Source of the DNA: Nocardia sp. NBC_00508
GTDB lineage: Bacteria; Actinomycetota; Actinomycetes; Mycobacteriales; Mycobacteriaceae
NCBI RefSeq assembly: GCF_036346875.1
Contig: NZ_CP107852.1
Location: 1,054,001 to 1,118,000, forward strand
DNA length: 64,000 bases
Direction: 5' to 3'
Shown: in pieces, positions 40,752-50,424 of the stretch
Position numbering within the stretch: the stretch's first letter is position 1
How the letters are laid out: each line of letters begins with the position of its first letter
The notes under the pieces: model-generated
The model's database searches: none
Seen by the model: only the letters and a program-made list of their open reading frames with translations
Told to the model about the DNA's origin: nothing
Made by a program: the position numbers and the translations under genes

Positions 40752-43049
40752 TTGCCCGACCTCACTCAGGACCGTGCCGCCCACGACGGCGCACCCGAGC
40801 GGACCCGCGAGACCGAACAGGAACAGGCCTACCTGTCGGTGCTGTACGACCGGCTGGACGAGATGCGCGCCTACGCGCGCAACCGGTTGCGCACGGTGCT
40901 GCTGGAGAACGGCGGCACCCCGCAGGCGCGCAGCGAACGGGAGTCCTTCACCCAGCTCTACACCGAGGATCTGGCGAAATACGACGCCGCCGAACACGGG
41001 CTCTGCTTCGGCCGGATCGACCTCGACGGTGATCAGGAGGAGTACCGCTACATCGGCAGGCTCGGCATCCTGGACGAGAAGGACAACTACGAGAGCCTGC
41101 TGCTGGACTGGCGCGCCCCGCTGGCCCGGCCGTTCTACCTCGCCACCACCGCGACACCGGACGGCGTGACCCGGCGCAGGCACATCCGCTCGCGCAACCG
41201 CAGGGTCACCGCGATCAACGACGAATACCTCGATCTGGAGGCCGCGCGCCGGGCCGGCGTCACCGATGGCTACGGCGGGGTCGGCAGCGAGAGCGCCCTG
41301 TTGGCCGCGCTCAACGCCGCCCGCACCGGCCACATGAACGACATCGTCGAGACGATCCAGCACGAGCAGGACGCGATCATCCGCTCCGAGCACAAGAGCG
41401 TGCTCGTCGTGCAGGGCGGGCCGGGGACCGGCAAGACCGCCGTCGCGCTGCACCGCGCCGCCTACCTGCTCTACACCTACCGTCAGCAGCTGGCCAAGAG
41501 CGGCGTGCTGATCATCGGGCCGAACGCCACCTTCCTGGACTACATCGGCCAGGTGCTCCCGTCCCTCGGTGAGACGGGGGTCCTGCTGTCCACCATCGGC
41601 GACCTCTACCCGGGCGTGCGGGCGACCCGCGAGGACTCGCTGCGTGCGGGCGAGATCAAGGGTTCGCTGGCGATACTCGGCGTACTCAAACAGGCGGTGC
41701 GCGACCGTCAAGAGGTGCCGGCCGAACCGATCCGGCTGAGCTTCGACGGATATCCCGTCGTGCTGGACCGCAAGATCGTCACCAAGGCCCGTGGCCGCGC
41801 GCGGTCCTCCCGCCGCCCGCACAATCTGGCCCGGCCGATCTTCGCCGGCTCGGTGGTCGACGCGCTGACCGACCAGCTCGCGCGAACCATGGGCGCCGAC
41901 CTGTCCGGTGGTCCCAGCCTGCTCAGTTCCGCCGACCTCACCGAGATCCGGGACGAGATGCGCGCCGACTCGCATATCCAGGCCGCCATCGCCGCGCTGT
42001 GGCCGATTCTGTCGCCGCAGGACGTCCTGGCCGACCTGCTCGCCGACCCGAAGCGGCTGGACCGGGCCGCGAGTTCGCTGGACCCGGCCGACCGCGCCGA
42101 ACTGCTGCGTCCGGACAACGGCGCGTTCAGCGCTGCCGACGCACCGCTACTGGACGAGCTGGCCGAATTGCTCGGCGTGGACGACGCCGAGGAGCGCGAG
42201 CGCGCTCGGCGCCGCTGGCGCGCCCAACTCGCCGAGGCACAGGACGCGCTGGACATCCTGACCGGCTCCGCACCGCAGGATCTCGAAGACGAGCTCGACG
42301 CCGAGATCCTCATGGCCTACGACCTGATCGACGCGAGCCAGCTGGCCGAACGCCAGGAGGTGCGCAGCCGCCAGACGACCGCGGAACGCGCCGCAGGCGA
42401 TCGCACCTGGACCTACGGGCACGTCATCGTGGACGAGGCGCAGGAATTGTCGGAAATGGCCTGGCGCATGGTGATGCGGCGCATCCCGAACCGGTGGGTC
42501 ACCGTGGTCGGCGACGTCGCGCAGACCGGCGACCCCGCGGGCACGTCCTCCTGGCAGCGGATGCTGGAACCCTATGTCGCCGCCCGGTGGAAGCTGACCG
42601 AGCTGACCGTCAACTACCGCACCCCGGCCGAAATCATGGACGCCGCCGCCGACGTCCTCGCCGCGATCGATCCCACGGCGTCCGCACCGCGCTCGGTCCG
42701 CGCGACCGGCGTCACGCCGCGCGCCTACCGGGTTGCTCCCGGCGACGTGCACCCACACCTCGCCCGGCTCGTCGCCGCCGAGACCGGCCCCGGCACCACC
42801 GCGGTGATCGCGCCGCACGCGATGATGGCGCAACTGGACGACCTCGCGGGCGAGTCGGTGCGGGTCCTGACCGTGCACGAGGTGAAGGGCCTGGAGTTCG
42901 ATGCGGTCTACCTGGTCGAGCCGCAGGGCATCCTCGACGAATCGCCACGCGGACTCAACGATCTCTACGTCGCGCTCACCCGCGCCACCCAGCGGCTCGA
43001 TGTGGTGCACAGCGCCGGACTGCCGGACGTGCTCGACCGGCTGCGCTGA
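40752..43049 (+). CDS. helD: HelD-type UvrD/Rep-like ATPase acting on RNA polymerase
   Basis: 765 residues. N-terminal coiled-coil arm (~20-130), then the superfamily 1 ATPase: GGPGTGKTAVALHRAAYLLY (Gly222 to Thr229), the DEAQ box VIVDEAQELSEMAW, motif-III region GDVAQTGDPAGTSSW, EVKGLEFDAVYLVEP and LYVALTRATQRLDVVH. HelD removes stalled RNA polymerase and, in the actinobacterial class, can protect it from rifampicin. A TTG start is chosen: AAGGAG lies 7 nt upstream and the family N-terminus begins there. No RAE element was found upstream. Confidence 0.93.
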   Translation: MPDLTQDRAAHDGAPERTRETEQEQAYLSVLYDRLDEMRAYARNRLRTVLLENGGTPQARSERESFTQLYTEDLAKYDAAEHGLCFGRIDLDGDQEEYRYIGRLGILDEKDNYESLLLDWRAPLARPFYLATTATPDGVTRRRHIRSRNRRVTAINDEYLDLEAARRAGVTDGYGGVGSESALLAALNAARTGHMNDIVETIQHEQDAIIRSEHKSVLVVQGGPGTGKTAVALHRAAYLLYTYRQQLAKSGVLIIGPNATFLDYIGQVLPSLGETGVLLSTIGDLYPGVRATREDSLRAGEIKGSLAILGVLKQAVRDRQEVPAEPIRLSFDGYPVVLDRKIVTKARGRARSSRRPHNLARPIFAGSVVDALTDQLARTMGADLSGGPSLLSSADLTEIRDEMRADSHIQAAIAALWPILSPQDVLADLLADPKRLDRAASSLDPADRAELLRPDNGAFSAADAPLLDELAELLGVDDAEERERARRRWRAQLAEAQDALDILTGSAPQDLEDELDAEILMAYDLIDASQLAERQEVRSRQTTAERAAGDRTWTYGHVIVDEAQELSEMAWRMVMRRIPNRWVTVVGDVAQTGDPAGTSSWQRMLEPYVAARWKLTELTVNYRTPAEIMDAAADVLAAIDPTASAPRSVRATGVTPRAYRVAPGDVHPHLARLVAAETGPGTTAVIAPHAMMAQLDDLAGESVRVLTVHEVKGLEFDAVYLVEPQGILDESPRGLNDLYVALTRATQRLDVVHSAGLPDVLDRLR

Positions 43050-43112
43050 CAGCACAGCCCGGGATGGGGAATGTCGCGGGTCCGCTCGGGTGCCGTCGTA
43101 GGTTGACACGGC

Positions 43113-43128
43113 CCCGAGCGGGCTCGGG
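43113..43128. terminator. short hairpin between helD and the stress-protein gene
   Basis: CCCGAG-CGGG-CTCGGG lies 63 bp after the helD stop and 15 bp after the universal-stress-protein stop on the other strand. It is a possible bidirectional terminator, without a T-run. Confidence 0.4.
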
Positions 43129-43143
43129 CAACGCCGGCCGGAT

Positions 43144-43596
43144 TCAGCGCACGGTGTGCACGATCAGCACGTCCGAACGCGACTTGCGCGCCACGTCGGA
43201 GGGGACCGAACCGAGCAGCCGGCCGGTCAGCGTGTTCAGACCACGGTTGCCGACCACGAGCAGGTCGGCCTCGACTTCCTTGACCAGCGACAGCAGCGAC
43301 TCCACCGGCTCACCGACAACGGCGCGTTCGATGATGTCGGCCGCGCCCGCCGCGATCGCCTTGTCGCGCGCGATGCGCAGGATCTCGTTGGTCGGCGCGG
43401 AACCGCGTACCTGGTAGGCCTCCTCCTTGAGGACGTCGGTGGCAGCGGCGAGATCGCGATCGTCGGTCGGGTAGTACGCGCAGGCCACGACGAGCGTCGC
43501 GCCGGAGACGCCGGCCAGAGCGCCGGCCTTCTCGACGGCGACGTACGACGAGTCCGAGCCATCGGTACCGACGACAATGGTCCGGTAGGCGGTCAT
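43144..43596 (-). CDS. universal stress protein (Rv1636-like)
   Basis: 150 residues, one USP domain. Rossmann-like core: YRTIVVGTDGSDSSYVAVEK with the ATP-binding Asp/Gly, DLLVVGNRGLNTLTGRLLGS followed by VPSDVARKSRSDVLIVH, giving the G-x2-G-x9-GS nucleotide motif. The M. tuberculosis counterpart at this locus, Rv1636, binds cAMP. Start ATG 43594-43596 has GGAGGAG upstream; a start four codons earlier is less likely. Convergent with helD. Confidence 0.92.
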   Translation of the reverse strand: MTAYRTIVVGTDGSDSSYVAVEKAGALAGVSGATLVVACAYYPTDDRDLAAATDVLKEEAYQVRGSAPTNEILRIARDKAIAAGAADIIERAVVGEPVESLLSLVKEVEADLLVVGNRGLNTLTGRLLGSVPSDVARKSRSDVLIVHTVR

Positions 43597-43904
43597 TCTC
43601 TCCTCCAACTATGCGGTGGGTCAGGTGCCGCGCGCGGGGCCGTCCCGGCCAGGTCGGGGCGTCGGCGCGGCGATTGGGGTCGACCATAGCGGCAAACAGT
43701 GCGGAAATTTCAGAAATCGCAAGACATCACACTCGGGGTGTTCGACCATTCCCGCCACGGAATCGCCAGAGAATGCCGGAATGTCCCGACCAACCAGCGC
43801 TGACCCAATTTCGGTGAAGCAAAACTGTGATGTGCCACAACCGAATCGAACGGCATTGCAGCCCTGGGATATTCATCACAGGCCCAGGCCTGTCACACGA
43901 GAAC
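43597..43904. other. non-coding stretch upstream of the stress protein
   Basis: This region holds the stress-protein promoter and Shine-Dalgarno and a moderately AT-rich part (43690-43870). Open frames here lack ribosome sites and family features. I see no RNA or repeat. Confidence 0.4.
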
Positions 43905-43945
43905 GGCCCGCCCGCGGCTGCGTGAATCACGCACCGGGACGGGCC
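43905..43945 (-). terminator. hairpin downstream of the candidate 19-residue peptide
   Basis: TGCGTG-ATT-CACGCA is a perfect inner stem, flanked by GGCCCG/CGGGCC about 12 nt outside. It starts 24 nt past the stop of the short ORF at 43970 on the minus strand and could end its transcript. Confidence 0.4.
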
Positions 43946-43969
43946 GATCGAGCCATGGCTACCGTACCG

Positions 43970-44029
43970 CTACGGCCACTGCCGGTAGTTGGCCCAGAAT
44001 ATGCCGAGGATCGCGCCGATGATGTCCAT
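43970..44029 (-). CDS. candidate 19-residue peptide
   Basis: Encodes MDIIGAILGIFWANYRQWP followed by TAG. The strand has AAGAGGAAGAC before the ATG, a TAATAT -10-like hexamer about 40 nt upstream and a hairpin after the stop. The hydrophobic, amphipathic pattern with one basic patch and Trp/Tyr near the end resembles small membrane-active or membrane-anchored peptides. It is 54 bp downstream of the DoxX gene. Short ORFs arise by chance, so conservation in relatives is the deciding test. Confidence 0.4.
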   Translation of the reverse strand: MDIIGAILGIFWANYRQWP

Positions 44030-44082
44030 GTCTTCCTCTTCCCGCGGTAAAAAGAACGTGCAATATTAGCGCGCCGACCGGG

Positions 44083-44496
44083 CTAGAGGTCGAAAAGCGG
44101 CCCCGTGATGGTCAATCCGAGTTCGTCGACGTGGGCGAAGAACGCGAACAGCATCAGGGCCGCGCCTGCCAGGGCGAGGTCTTTGTTGAACTGGATCATC
44201 TCTTGCTGCTTGGTTTGCGGGTCGGTCTCCTTCCAGAATCCGTGCATCAGGAAGACGGTCGGCAGCAGCATCACCACCAGCAGCAGCGAGCCGAGATCGG
44301 CCCAGACACCGAGCAACACACTCAGGCCGCCGAGCGCCAGCAGCACACCCGAGGCGAGCACGGCGTACTTCGGCATGGGGACGCCCCTGCTCTGTGCGTA
44401 TCCCGCCATCGCCTCGGTCTGGGTGAAATGCCCGAGCGCGGAACTCAGGAACAGCGCCACGAACAGCACTCGCCCGATCAACACCACGACATCCAT
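44083..44496 (-). CDS. DoxX-like membrane protein
   Basis: 137 residues with four predicted membrane helices: VVVLIGRVLFVALFLSSALG, YAVLASGVLLALGGLSVLLG, DLGSLLLVVMLLPTVFLMHG and DLALAGAALMLFAFFAHVDE. The layout and the conserved Gly/Phe positions match the DoxX/SURF-like family of small quinone-related or redox membrane proteins; exact function unknown. Start ATG 44494-44496 with GAGGAG upstream; the frame is open further into the AraC gene but that part is not membrane-like. 28 bp downstream of the AraC regulator, so possibly cotranscribed. Confidence 0.88.
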   Translation of the reverse strand: MDVVVLIGRVLFVALFLSSALGHFTQTEAMAGYAQSRGVPMPKYAVLASGVLLALGGLSVLLGVWADLGSLLLVVMLLPTVFLMHGFWKETDPQTKQQEMIQFNKDLALAGAALMLFAFFAHVDELGLTITGPLFDL

Positions 44497-44524
44497 CTCC
44501 GGCTCCTCGTCGGCTGTACAGCAG

Positions 44525-45427
44525 CTACGTCCTGGTTGGCATGACCTTTGCGGTGACCTCGTCGCGGAAGCGCAGCGAATTTTTGGCATACTCCAGCGGT
44601 GCCATACCCACTTCGAGGGTGAATTCACGCGAGAAGTGCGCCTGGTCGAAATAGCCCAACTCCGCCGCCAGCGCGGCGAGATCTTCGGTACGGCCCTTGG
44701 CGAGCAGATCGGCCCCGTCCTGCAACCGATAACGCCGCAGCACCCATTTCGGTCCCGCACCGACGTATCGGCGGAACATGCGCTGCAGCGTGCGAGCGGT
44801 CACGCCGAAGCGGTCGGTGACCTGGTCGACCCTGGTCAACTCCTGATCGGTGGCCATGGCGTCGACGATGCGCAGCACCAACCGGTAGGTCGGGTCCTCG
44901 ACCGCCGGCCTGCTCGTGAGGTACTCCTCGACGACGATGCGCCGCCGCTCGTCGGTGGGGGCGTCGAGCACCCGTTCGGTCAAGCCCGCCGCGTCGGGCA
45001 TCACGTCCGTGATGGACACGGTGCCATCCCGAAACGAGCCGACATCCAGTCCGGTGAACGCGCCGAAACCGCCCGCCCGGAACCGAATACCGAACACCTC
45101 CCCCATCCCGCTGAGCTCACGGACGAATTTTGCCGTGTACACACCATTGACGAATCCGCCTGTGCGCGTGGCAGATCGTTCGAAGGTGATGTTCACGCTC
45201 GGATACGGCAGTACCTCGGCGCGATACGGTGGTCTGCCGCGCAGATCCCAGCGCACCGCCCAGTACCACTCGATGTGGCGATCCACCGCATTGCTCGGCG
45301 GCAAACGAACCAGCGAGCGATGTTTGGCCTGCTCGGCCGGATGCAGAATGCCTTTGGTATCGGTGGGCATCACGGGGTTGCGAGGCTGCTGCGGCTCGGC
45401 ACCCGGCGATTCGGCGCTACTCGGCAC
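44525..45427 (-). CDS. AraC-family transcriptional regulator
   Basis: 300 residues. N-terminal ~170 residues are a ligand-sensing domain of the DUF6597 type (VDRHIEWYWAVRWDLRGRPP, EVFGIRFRAGGFGAFTG). The C-terminal AraC HTH pair covers ~200-300: LTRVDQVTDRFGVTARTLQR, MFRRYVGAGPKWVLRRYRLQ, then LAALAAELGYFDQAHFSREF. It is divergent from the VOC gene at 45480 (52 bp between starts) and upstream of DoxX; either or both may be its targets. The gap contains ACAA-AAG-TTGT, a small dyad. Confidence 0.9.
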   Translation of the reverse strand: MPSSAESPGAEPQQPRNPVMPTDTKGILHPAEQAKHRSLVRLPPSNAVDRHIEWYWAVRWDLRGRPPYRAEVLPYPSVNITFERSATRTGGFVNGVYTAKFVRELSGMGEVFGIRFRAGGFGAFTGLDVGSFRDGTVSITDVMPDAAGLTERVLDAPTDERRRIVVEEYLTSRPAVEDPTYRLVLRIVDAMATDQELTRVDQVTDRFGVTARTLQRMFRRYVGAGPKWVLRRYRLQDGADLLAKGRTEDLAALAAELGYFDQAHFSREFTLEVGMAPLEYAKNSLRFRDEVTAKVMPTRT

Positions 45428-45479
45428 GGTGTCGCTTTCTTACAAGACCCGGGAACCACGACCGACAAAAGTTGTAGTC

Positions 45480-45950
45480 ATGACGAACACAGTGAATCCC
45501 ATCGCCGACGGCTACCACTCGATCACCTGCTTTCTCGCGGTCGGTGACGGCAACAAAGCCATTGATTTCTATTCCGCCGTCTTCGGGGCCGAGGTGATCG
45601 GTCGCAGCGACCTGCCCGACGGTCAGCCCGCGCACGCGGAGCTGAAGATCGGCGACTCCACCCTGCAGCTGGGGATGCCGATGCCGGACAACGGCGTGCT
45701 CGCCCCGAACGGCGAGTGGGTGCACACCTCGATCGTGCACTACTGCCCCGATGTCGACGCGGTCGTGCGGCGCGCCGTCGAACACGGCGCCCGCAGCGCC
45801 GAGGAACCGCAGACCTTCGTCACCGGCGACCGCTACGGCGTGATCATCGATCCGTTCGGCCACCGCTGGGCGGTGATGACCAAGGTCGAGGATGTCTCGC
45901 GCGAGGAGGCCGAGCGACGCGTCAACGAATGGTTGGCCACCCGGGCTTGA
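45480..45950 (+). CDS. VOC-family (glyoxalase/bleomycin-resistance-like) protein
   Basis: 156 residues with the VOC beta-alpha-beta3 repeat: ITCFLAVGDGNKAIDFYSAV, FGAEVIGRSDLPDGQPAHAE and DRYGVIIDPFGHRWAVMTKV. The His and Glu positions typical of metal-binding VOC enzymes are present (HAEL, HRWAV). It may be a dioxygenase, lyase or antibiotic-sequestering protein; the C-terminal acidic helix is an extension. Divergent from the AraC gene, which may regulate it. Confidence 0.9.
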   Translation: MTNTVNPIADGYHSITCFLAVGDGNKAIDFYSAVFGAEVIGRSDLPDGQPAHAELKIGDSTLQLGMPMPDNGVLAPNGEWVHTSIVHYCPDVDAVVRRAVEHGARSAEEPQTFVTGDRYGVIIDPFGHRWAVMTKVEDVSREEAERRVNEWLATRA

Positions 45951-45960
45951 CCCGCCCGCT

Positions 45961-45987
45961 GCCTCCGCGGCCGCTCGCCGCGGAGGC
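45961..45987. terminator. bidirectional hairpin between VOC and uvrB
   Basis: GCCTCCGCGG pairs perfectly with CCGCGGAGGC across a 7-nt loop (CCGCTCG), a 10-bp stem. It lies 11 bp after the VOC stop and 44 bp beyond the uvrB stop, between convergent genes. Confidence 0.6.
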
Positions 45988-46030
45988 GAAGCGTCGAAGT
46001 CCCAACTCGACTCCAGGCGTGCGGCGCGAC

Positions 46031-48220
46031 TCAACTCAACCCGGCGGCATCCATGCCGCGCAACTCCTTCTTGAGGTCCGCGATCTCGTCGCGCAACCGG
46101 CCGGCGAGCTCGAATTGCAACTCCCTGGCCGCGTTCATCATCTGATCGGTGAGCTGTTTGACGAGATCGGCGAGCTCGGCGCGCGGCATCGACTTGACGT
46201 CGCGGCCTTCGTACACACCCGCGCTCACCGCTCGGCCGGGCTCACCCTGCGCGCGCCTGCCGCGGCTGACATTGCGACCGGAGCCGCCGACCTCCACCTC
46301 GGTCTCGTCGGCTTCCCGGTACACCTGGTCGAGGATGTCGGCGATCTTCTTGCGCAACGGCTTGGGATCGATGCCCATTTCCTCGTTGTAGGCGACCTGC
46401 TTCGCGCGGCGGCGTTCGGTCTCGTCGATGGCGTACCGCATGGAGTCGGTGATCTTGTCCGCGTACATGTGCACTTCGCCGGAGACGTTGCGCGCGGCGC
46501 GTCCGATGGTCTGGATCAGCGCGGTGGTGCTGCGCAGGAACCCTTCTTTGTCCGCGTCGAGGATCGCCACCAGCGACACCTCGGGCAGGTCGAGACCCTC
46601 GCGCAGCAGGTTGATGCCCACCAGCACGTCGTATTCGCCGAGCCGCAACTGTCGCAGCAACTCGACGCGGCGCAGGGTGTCGATCTCGGAGTGCAGATAG
46701 CGCACCCGAACCCCGAGCCCGAGCAGATAGTCGGTGAGGTCCTCGGCCATCTTCTTCGTCAGCGTGGTGACCAGCACCCGCTCGTCGCGCTCGGTGCGTT
46801 GCCCGATCTCGTGGATCAGGTCGTCGATCTGCCCCTTGGTCGGCTTCACCACGACCTTGGGATCGACCAAGCCGGTGGGCCGGATGACCTGCTCGACCAC
46901 CTCGCCGCCGGTCTGCCCGAGCTCGTACGGGCCGGGAGTGGCCGACAGATAGACCGTCTGACCGATCCGGTCGGCGAACTCCTCCCAGGTGAGCGGCCGG
47001 TTGTCCACCGCCGATGGCAGGCGGAACCCGTACTCCACCAGGTTGCGCTTGCGGGACATGTCGCCCTCGTACATGCCGCCGATCTGCGGGACGGTGTTGT
47101 GCGACTCGTCGATGACGAGCAGGAAATCCTCCGGAAAGTAGTCCAGCAGCGTGGCGGGCGCCGAACCGGCCGCGCGCCCATCGATGTGGCGCGAATAGTT
47201 CTCGATGCCGGAGCAGAACCCGACCTGGCGGATCATCTCCAGGTCGTACTGGGTGCGCATGCGCAGGCGCTGCGCCTCGAGCAGTTTGCCCTGGCGCTCC
47301 AGTTCGGCCAGCCGCTCCTCGAGCTCGGCCTCGATATCGTGCACCGCGCGCTCCATCCGCTCCGGCCCGGCGACGTAGTGGGTGGCGGGGAAGATCCGCA
47401 GCGTGTCGACTTGGCGGACCACGTCGCCGGTGAGCGGGTGCAGGTAGTACAGCGCCTCGATCTCGTCGCCGAAGAATTCGATGCGGACCGCGAGTTCCTC
47501 GTAGGACGGAATGATCTCCACGGTGTCGCCGCGCACCCGGAACGAGCCGCGAGTGAACGCCATGTCGTTGCGGGTGTACTGCACGTCGACCAGCAGCCGC
47601 AGCAGCGCGTCCCGGTCGATCTCGGTGCCCACTTGCAGCTGCACCGACCGGTCCAGATACGACTGCGGCGTGCCGAGGCCGTAGATGCACGACACCGACG
47701 CGACCACCACCACGTCGCGCCGGGACAGCAGGCTGGAGGTCGCCGAATGGCGCAGCCGCTCGACGTCGTCGTTGATCGAGCTGTCCTTCTCGATGTAGGT
47801 GTCGGTCTGGGCGATGTACGCCTCGGGTTGGTAGTAGTCGTAGTAGGAGACGAAGTACTCGACGGCGTTGTTCGGCAGCATCTCGCGCAGTTCGTTGGCC
47901 AGCTGGGCGGCGAGCGTCTTGTTCGGCGCCATCACCAGCGTCGGCCGCTGCAGCCGCTCGATCAGCCAGGCCGTGGTGGCCGACTTGCCGGTGCCGGTGG
48001 CGCCGAGCAGCACCACGTCGCGCTCCCCCGTCGTGATCCTGCGCTCCAACTCCTCGATCGCGGCGGGCTGGTCGCCGGCGGGCTGATGTTCGCTGACAAC
48101 TTCGAACCGGTTGCCGACGCGCTCGATCTCGCCGACCGGGCGGAACTCCGAGCGCGCGAGCGGCTGCTCGGCAGCCCTGTCCTCGTAGCCCTCCGCCGGA
48201 ATCTCGGTTGCGAATGCCAT
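46031..48220 (-). CDS. uvrB: excinuclease ABC subunit B
   Basis: Helicase-like damage-verification subunit of nucleotide excision repair, 729 residues. Motifs: P-loop [20 protein letters not shown], beta-hairpin region [24 protein letters not shown]-like [20 protein letters not shown], motif [23 protein letters not shown] and QTIGRAARN. The C-terminal UVR motif that contacts UvrC is present ([20 protein letters not shown]). ATG 48218-48220 is selected because TAGGCT lies 7 nt upstream (leaderless pattern). No LexA box was seen. Confidence 0.97.
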   Translation of the reverse strand: MAFATEIPAEGYEDRAAEQPLARSEFRPVGEIERVGNRFEVVSEHQPAGDQPAAIEELERRITTGERDVVLLGATGTGKSATTAWLIERLQRPTLVMAPNKTLAAQLANELREMLPNNAVEYFVSYYDYYQPEAYIAQTDTYIEKDSSINDDVERLRHSATSSLLSRRDVVVVASVSCIYGLGTPQSYLDRSVQLQVGTEIDRDALLRLLVDVQYTRNDMAFTRGSFRVRGDTVEIIPSYEELAVRIEFFGDEIEALYYLHPLTGDVVRQVDTLRIFPATHYVAGPERMERAVHDIEAELEERLAELERQGKLLEAQRLRMRTQYDLEMIRQVGFCSGIENYSRHIDGRAAGSAPATLLDYFPEDFLLVIDESHNTVPQIGGMYEGDMSRKRNLVEYGFRLPSAVDNRPLTWEEFADRIGQTVYLSATPGPYELGQTGGEVVEQVIRPTGLVDPKVVVKPTKGQIDDLIHEIGQRTERDERVLVTTLTKKMAEDLTDYLLGLGVRVRYLHSEIDTLRRVELLRQLRLGEYDVLVGINLLREGLDLPEVSLVAILDADKEGFLRSTTALIQTIGRAARNVSGEVHMYADKITDSMRYAIDETERRRAKQVAYNEEMGIDPKPLRKKIADILDQVYREADETEVEVGGSGRNVSRGRRAQGEPGRAVSAGVYEGRDVKSMPRAELADLVKQLTDQMMNAARELQFELAGRLRDEIADLKKELRGMDAAGLS

Positions 48221-48356
48221 GCGCACCAGCCTAAGCCCACCCACCGACAGAGTCCGCGGGCGGCGAATCCGTCGATCCGGTGGCAAGTGAGGGCTTCGAC
48301 CGCCGGTTGGCCGGTTCACCGCAGTGGATGAACCGGCCGGGGGTGGCGGGCTGTTG

Positions 48357-49445
48357 CTATTTGTCTGTGAATGCCGCGTTCATCAGCTCGAGGAAGGTCT
48401 GGGTGCATGGCATGCCCCAGTCACCGTTGACGCCTTGCGCGACGATCCGGTGGCCGTCGCGTGTCCCGTACAGGTACGACCACGTGCCGTAGATCATGCC
48501 GCCGTGTCCGTAGACGGTGGTGCCGTTGGGTAGCGTCACCGACGAGATGCCCAGCCCGTAGCTGTACCCGTCCAGCCAGACACCGTCCGGCACCGGAGTC
48601 ATGGTCAGCATCTCCTCGAGCTGGGCCGGCGGCAGGATGCGGCCTGCGAGCAATTCGCTCAGGAATCGGCCGAGATCATCCGCGGTGGAGATGATCTCGC
48701 CGACGCCGAACGCGTAGGTGGGGCTCATCGCACTGACGTCGTACCTTGGGGCGTCGGTGTCGGGCAGCATCAGCGTCGAATAGTTGTGCAGGTGCGGTCC
48801 GCGGAATCCGGTGTCAGCACCGGGGGCGTAGGTGCCGGCGAGTTTCAGTGCCCGCACGATCCGGTATTCGATGGCGTCGGGGTAGGACATGCCGGTGGCG
48901 CGTTCCACGATCATGGCCGCGAGCACGAAGTTGGTGTTGGAGTAGTACCAGCCCGCGCCGGGCTCGAAGTAGGCCGGGTGCGTCAGCGCGATTCGTACCA
49001 ATTCTTCGGGCGTGAATGTGTCGAAGCGGTGCTCGAGCAGCCGCGGGCTCCAGTGCGAGTCCAGTAGTTGTTCGTCCATCGGGTAGCCGAAGATGCCGCT
49101 GGTGTGGTCGAGGAGCTGCCGGATCGTGATCTGGTCGCCGTCGTAGCCGTTGCCCTGGACCAGACCGGGCAACCACTTCTCGACAGTGTCCTCGAGACTC
49201 AGCTTGTATTCCGCGGCCAGTTGCAGGATCAGGGTGGCGGTGAACATTTTGGTGATGCTGCCGACGCGGAACTGATCCTGCGCTGCCGGGCGGCGGCCAG
49301 TGGTGGTGTCGGCGACGCCGGCGGCCAGGAACGTCGTCGAGCGGCCGTCGCGGATTTCGGCGAAGGCACCCGGGTAGTGGTCGGTGGTGACGGCCCGGTC
49401 CAGGATGCTCTGAACGGTGGCGGTGTGGTCGGTGGTGATGTTCAC
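48357..49445 (-). CDS. serine hydrolase, class C beta-lactamase / D-Ala-D-Ala carboxypeptidase family
   Basis: 362 residues. The SxxK nucleophile is visible as SITK (Ser63, Lys66), the YSN motif as WYYSNTNF and the third motif as YGHGGMIYG in place of KTG, which is typical of EstB-like esterases and AmpH/DAP-type enzymes rather than true lactamases. No signal peptide was found, so it may be cytoplasmic or use another route. Its neighbours give no clue to the substrate. ATG 49445 with GTGAAC in front. Confidence 0.9.
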   Translation of the reverse strand: MNITTDHTATVQSILDRAVTTDHYPGAFAEIRDGRSTTFLAAGVADTTTGRRPAAQDQFRVGSITKMFTATLILQLAAEYKLSLEDTVEKWLPGLVQGNGYDGDQITIRQLLDHTSGIFGYPMDEQLLDSHWSPRLLEHRFDTFTPEELVRIALTHPAYFEPGAGWYYSNTNFVLAAMIVERATGMSYPDAIEYRIVRALKLAGTYAPGADTGFRGPHLHNYSTLMLPDTDAPRYDVSAMSPTYAFGVGEIISTADDLGRFLSELLAGRILPPAQLEEMLTMTPVPDGVWLDGYSYGLGISSVTLPNGTTVYGHGGMIYGTWSYLYGTRDGHRIVAQGVNGDWGMPCTQTFLELMNAAFTDK

Positions 49446-49568
49446 TGTCGTGCCTCGCTCTCCCTCGCGGCTTTCGCGATGACTGAAAGCTATGGTGCGT
49501 TTATTGGATCGTCAATTGTGAGATGGGCAAGTCTAGCCATATTTAGCAGCTAGATTAGGATAAATTCG

Positions 49569-49623
49569 TTGCAATGAGTTTGTCGGTGAATGCAAACCAA
49601 CGATCGGACTTCTTGCAATGAGT
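49569..49623 (+). promoter_or_regulatory. TTGCAATGAGT direct repeats upstream of the MarR-like gene
   Basis: TTGCAATGAGT occurs at 49569-49579 and 49613-49623, 44 bp apart, with GAATGCAAACC between them, near TAGATT/TAGGAT -10-like elements. Candidate binding sites for the regulator encoded at 49675. Confidence 0.45.
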
Positions 49624-49674
49624 GAGTTGATTGGGCAGGCTGCTACGCACCGTCGTGTTGTGAGGAGGTAGCGG

Positions 49675-50424
49675 ATGCCGGGAGGCAGACTGACCCAGCA
49701 GGATCGTCGGACGATCGCCGAGGGACTCGCCGCCGATCTGTCCTATTCCGAGATCGCCAAGAGGCTGGACCGGCCGACCTCGACGGTTACCAGAGAGGTG
49801 ATGCGCAACGGTGGCCCCAACGAGTACCGGCCCGACCGTGCGCAACGCGCGACCGAGCGCCGCGCCCGGCGGCGGCGCACCGCCGCGGCACCGCCCTCGT
49901 CCACGATCGCGGCGTCGCGGGGGCGCGATCCGGAATCGGTGCGTCAGTTCATCGAAAACCTGACTGGGCTACTGGCCGCCACGGGTATGCCGCACATGCC
50001 GGCGGCCGTGCTGGCGTGCCTGTACACCACCGACTCCGGCGGGTTGGGAAGTGCCGAACTGGTGGCGCGGCTGCGGGTCAGCCCGGCGTCGATCTCCAAA
50101 GCTGTCGGCTACCTGGAGGAACAGGAACTTGTTCGCCGGCACCGCGATTCGGGTCGCCGCGATCGGTACGTGATCGATAACGACGTCTGGGTCCGCGCGA
50201 CCGTCGCCAGTGCCCGCGGCAACGAGATCCTCGCCGACGCCGCGCGCGAAGGCGCCACGATCCTCGGCCCGGCCACCCCAGCCGGCCTGCGCCTGGACGA
50301 GATGAGCCGGTTCCTGATCCAGGTCAGCCATGATCTGCTCCGCGCCGCTGATCAGTGGCGTCGCGCCAGCACCGATCAGCGGGCCGGAGCCAGGAGCAAC
50401 CAGGAAGGGCTCGACGGCGAGTAA
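49675..50424 (+). CDS. MarR-type regulator with N-terminal IS30-like HTH
   Basis: 249 residues. The first ~45 residues match the HTH_38/IS30-type DNA-binding module: LTQQDRRTIAEGLAADLSYS, EIAKRLDRPTSTVTREVMRN. After a basic linker, residues ~95-220 form a MarR/GbsR-like winged helix: TGMPHMPAAVLACLYTTDSG, ELVARLRVSPASISKAVGYL, EEQELVRRHRDSGRRDRYVI. So it carries two DNA-binding units; the fusion recurs in Nocardia and Streptomyces. GAGGAGG precedes the ATG. Target unknown; divergent from the serine hydrolase at 48357. Confidence 0.85.
   Translation: MPGGRLTQQDRRTIAEGLAADLSYSEIAKRLDRPTSTVTREVMRNGGPNEYRPDRAQRATERRARRRRTAAAPPSSTIAASRGRDPESVRQFIENLTGLLAATGMPHMPAAVLACLYTTDSGGLGSAELVARLRVSPASISKAVGYLEEQELVRRHRDSGRRDRYVIDNDVWVRATVASARGNEILADAAREGATILGPATPAGLRLDEMSRFLIQVSHDLLRAADQWRRASTDQRAGARSNQEGLDGE

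Noticed and set aside
48221..48356. LexA/SOS box upstream of uvrB
   Set aside because: No GAAC-N4-GTTC dyad; the promoter looks like a plain TANNNT leaderless one.
48357..49445. True class C beta-lactamase
   Set aside because: The third motif is YGHGG rather than KTG and there is no signal peptide, so esterase or peptidase activity is more likely.
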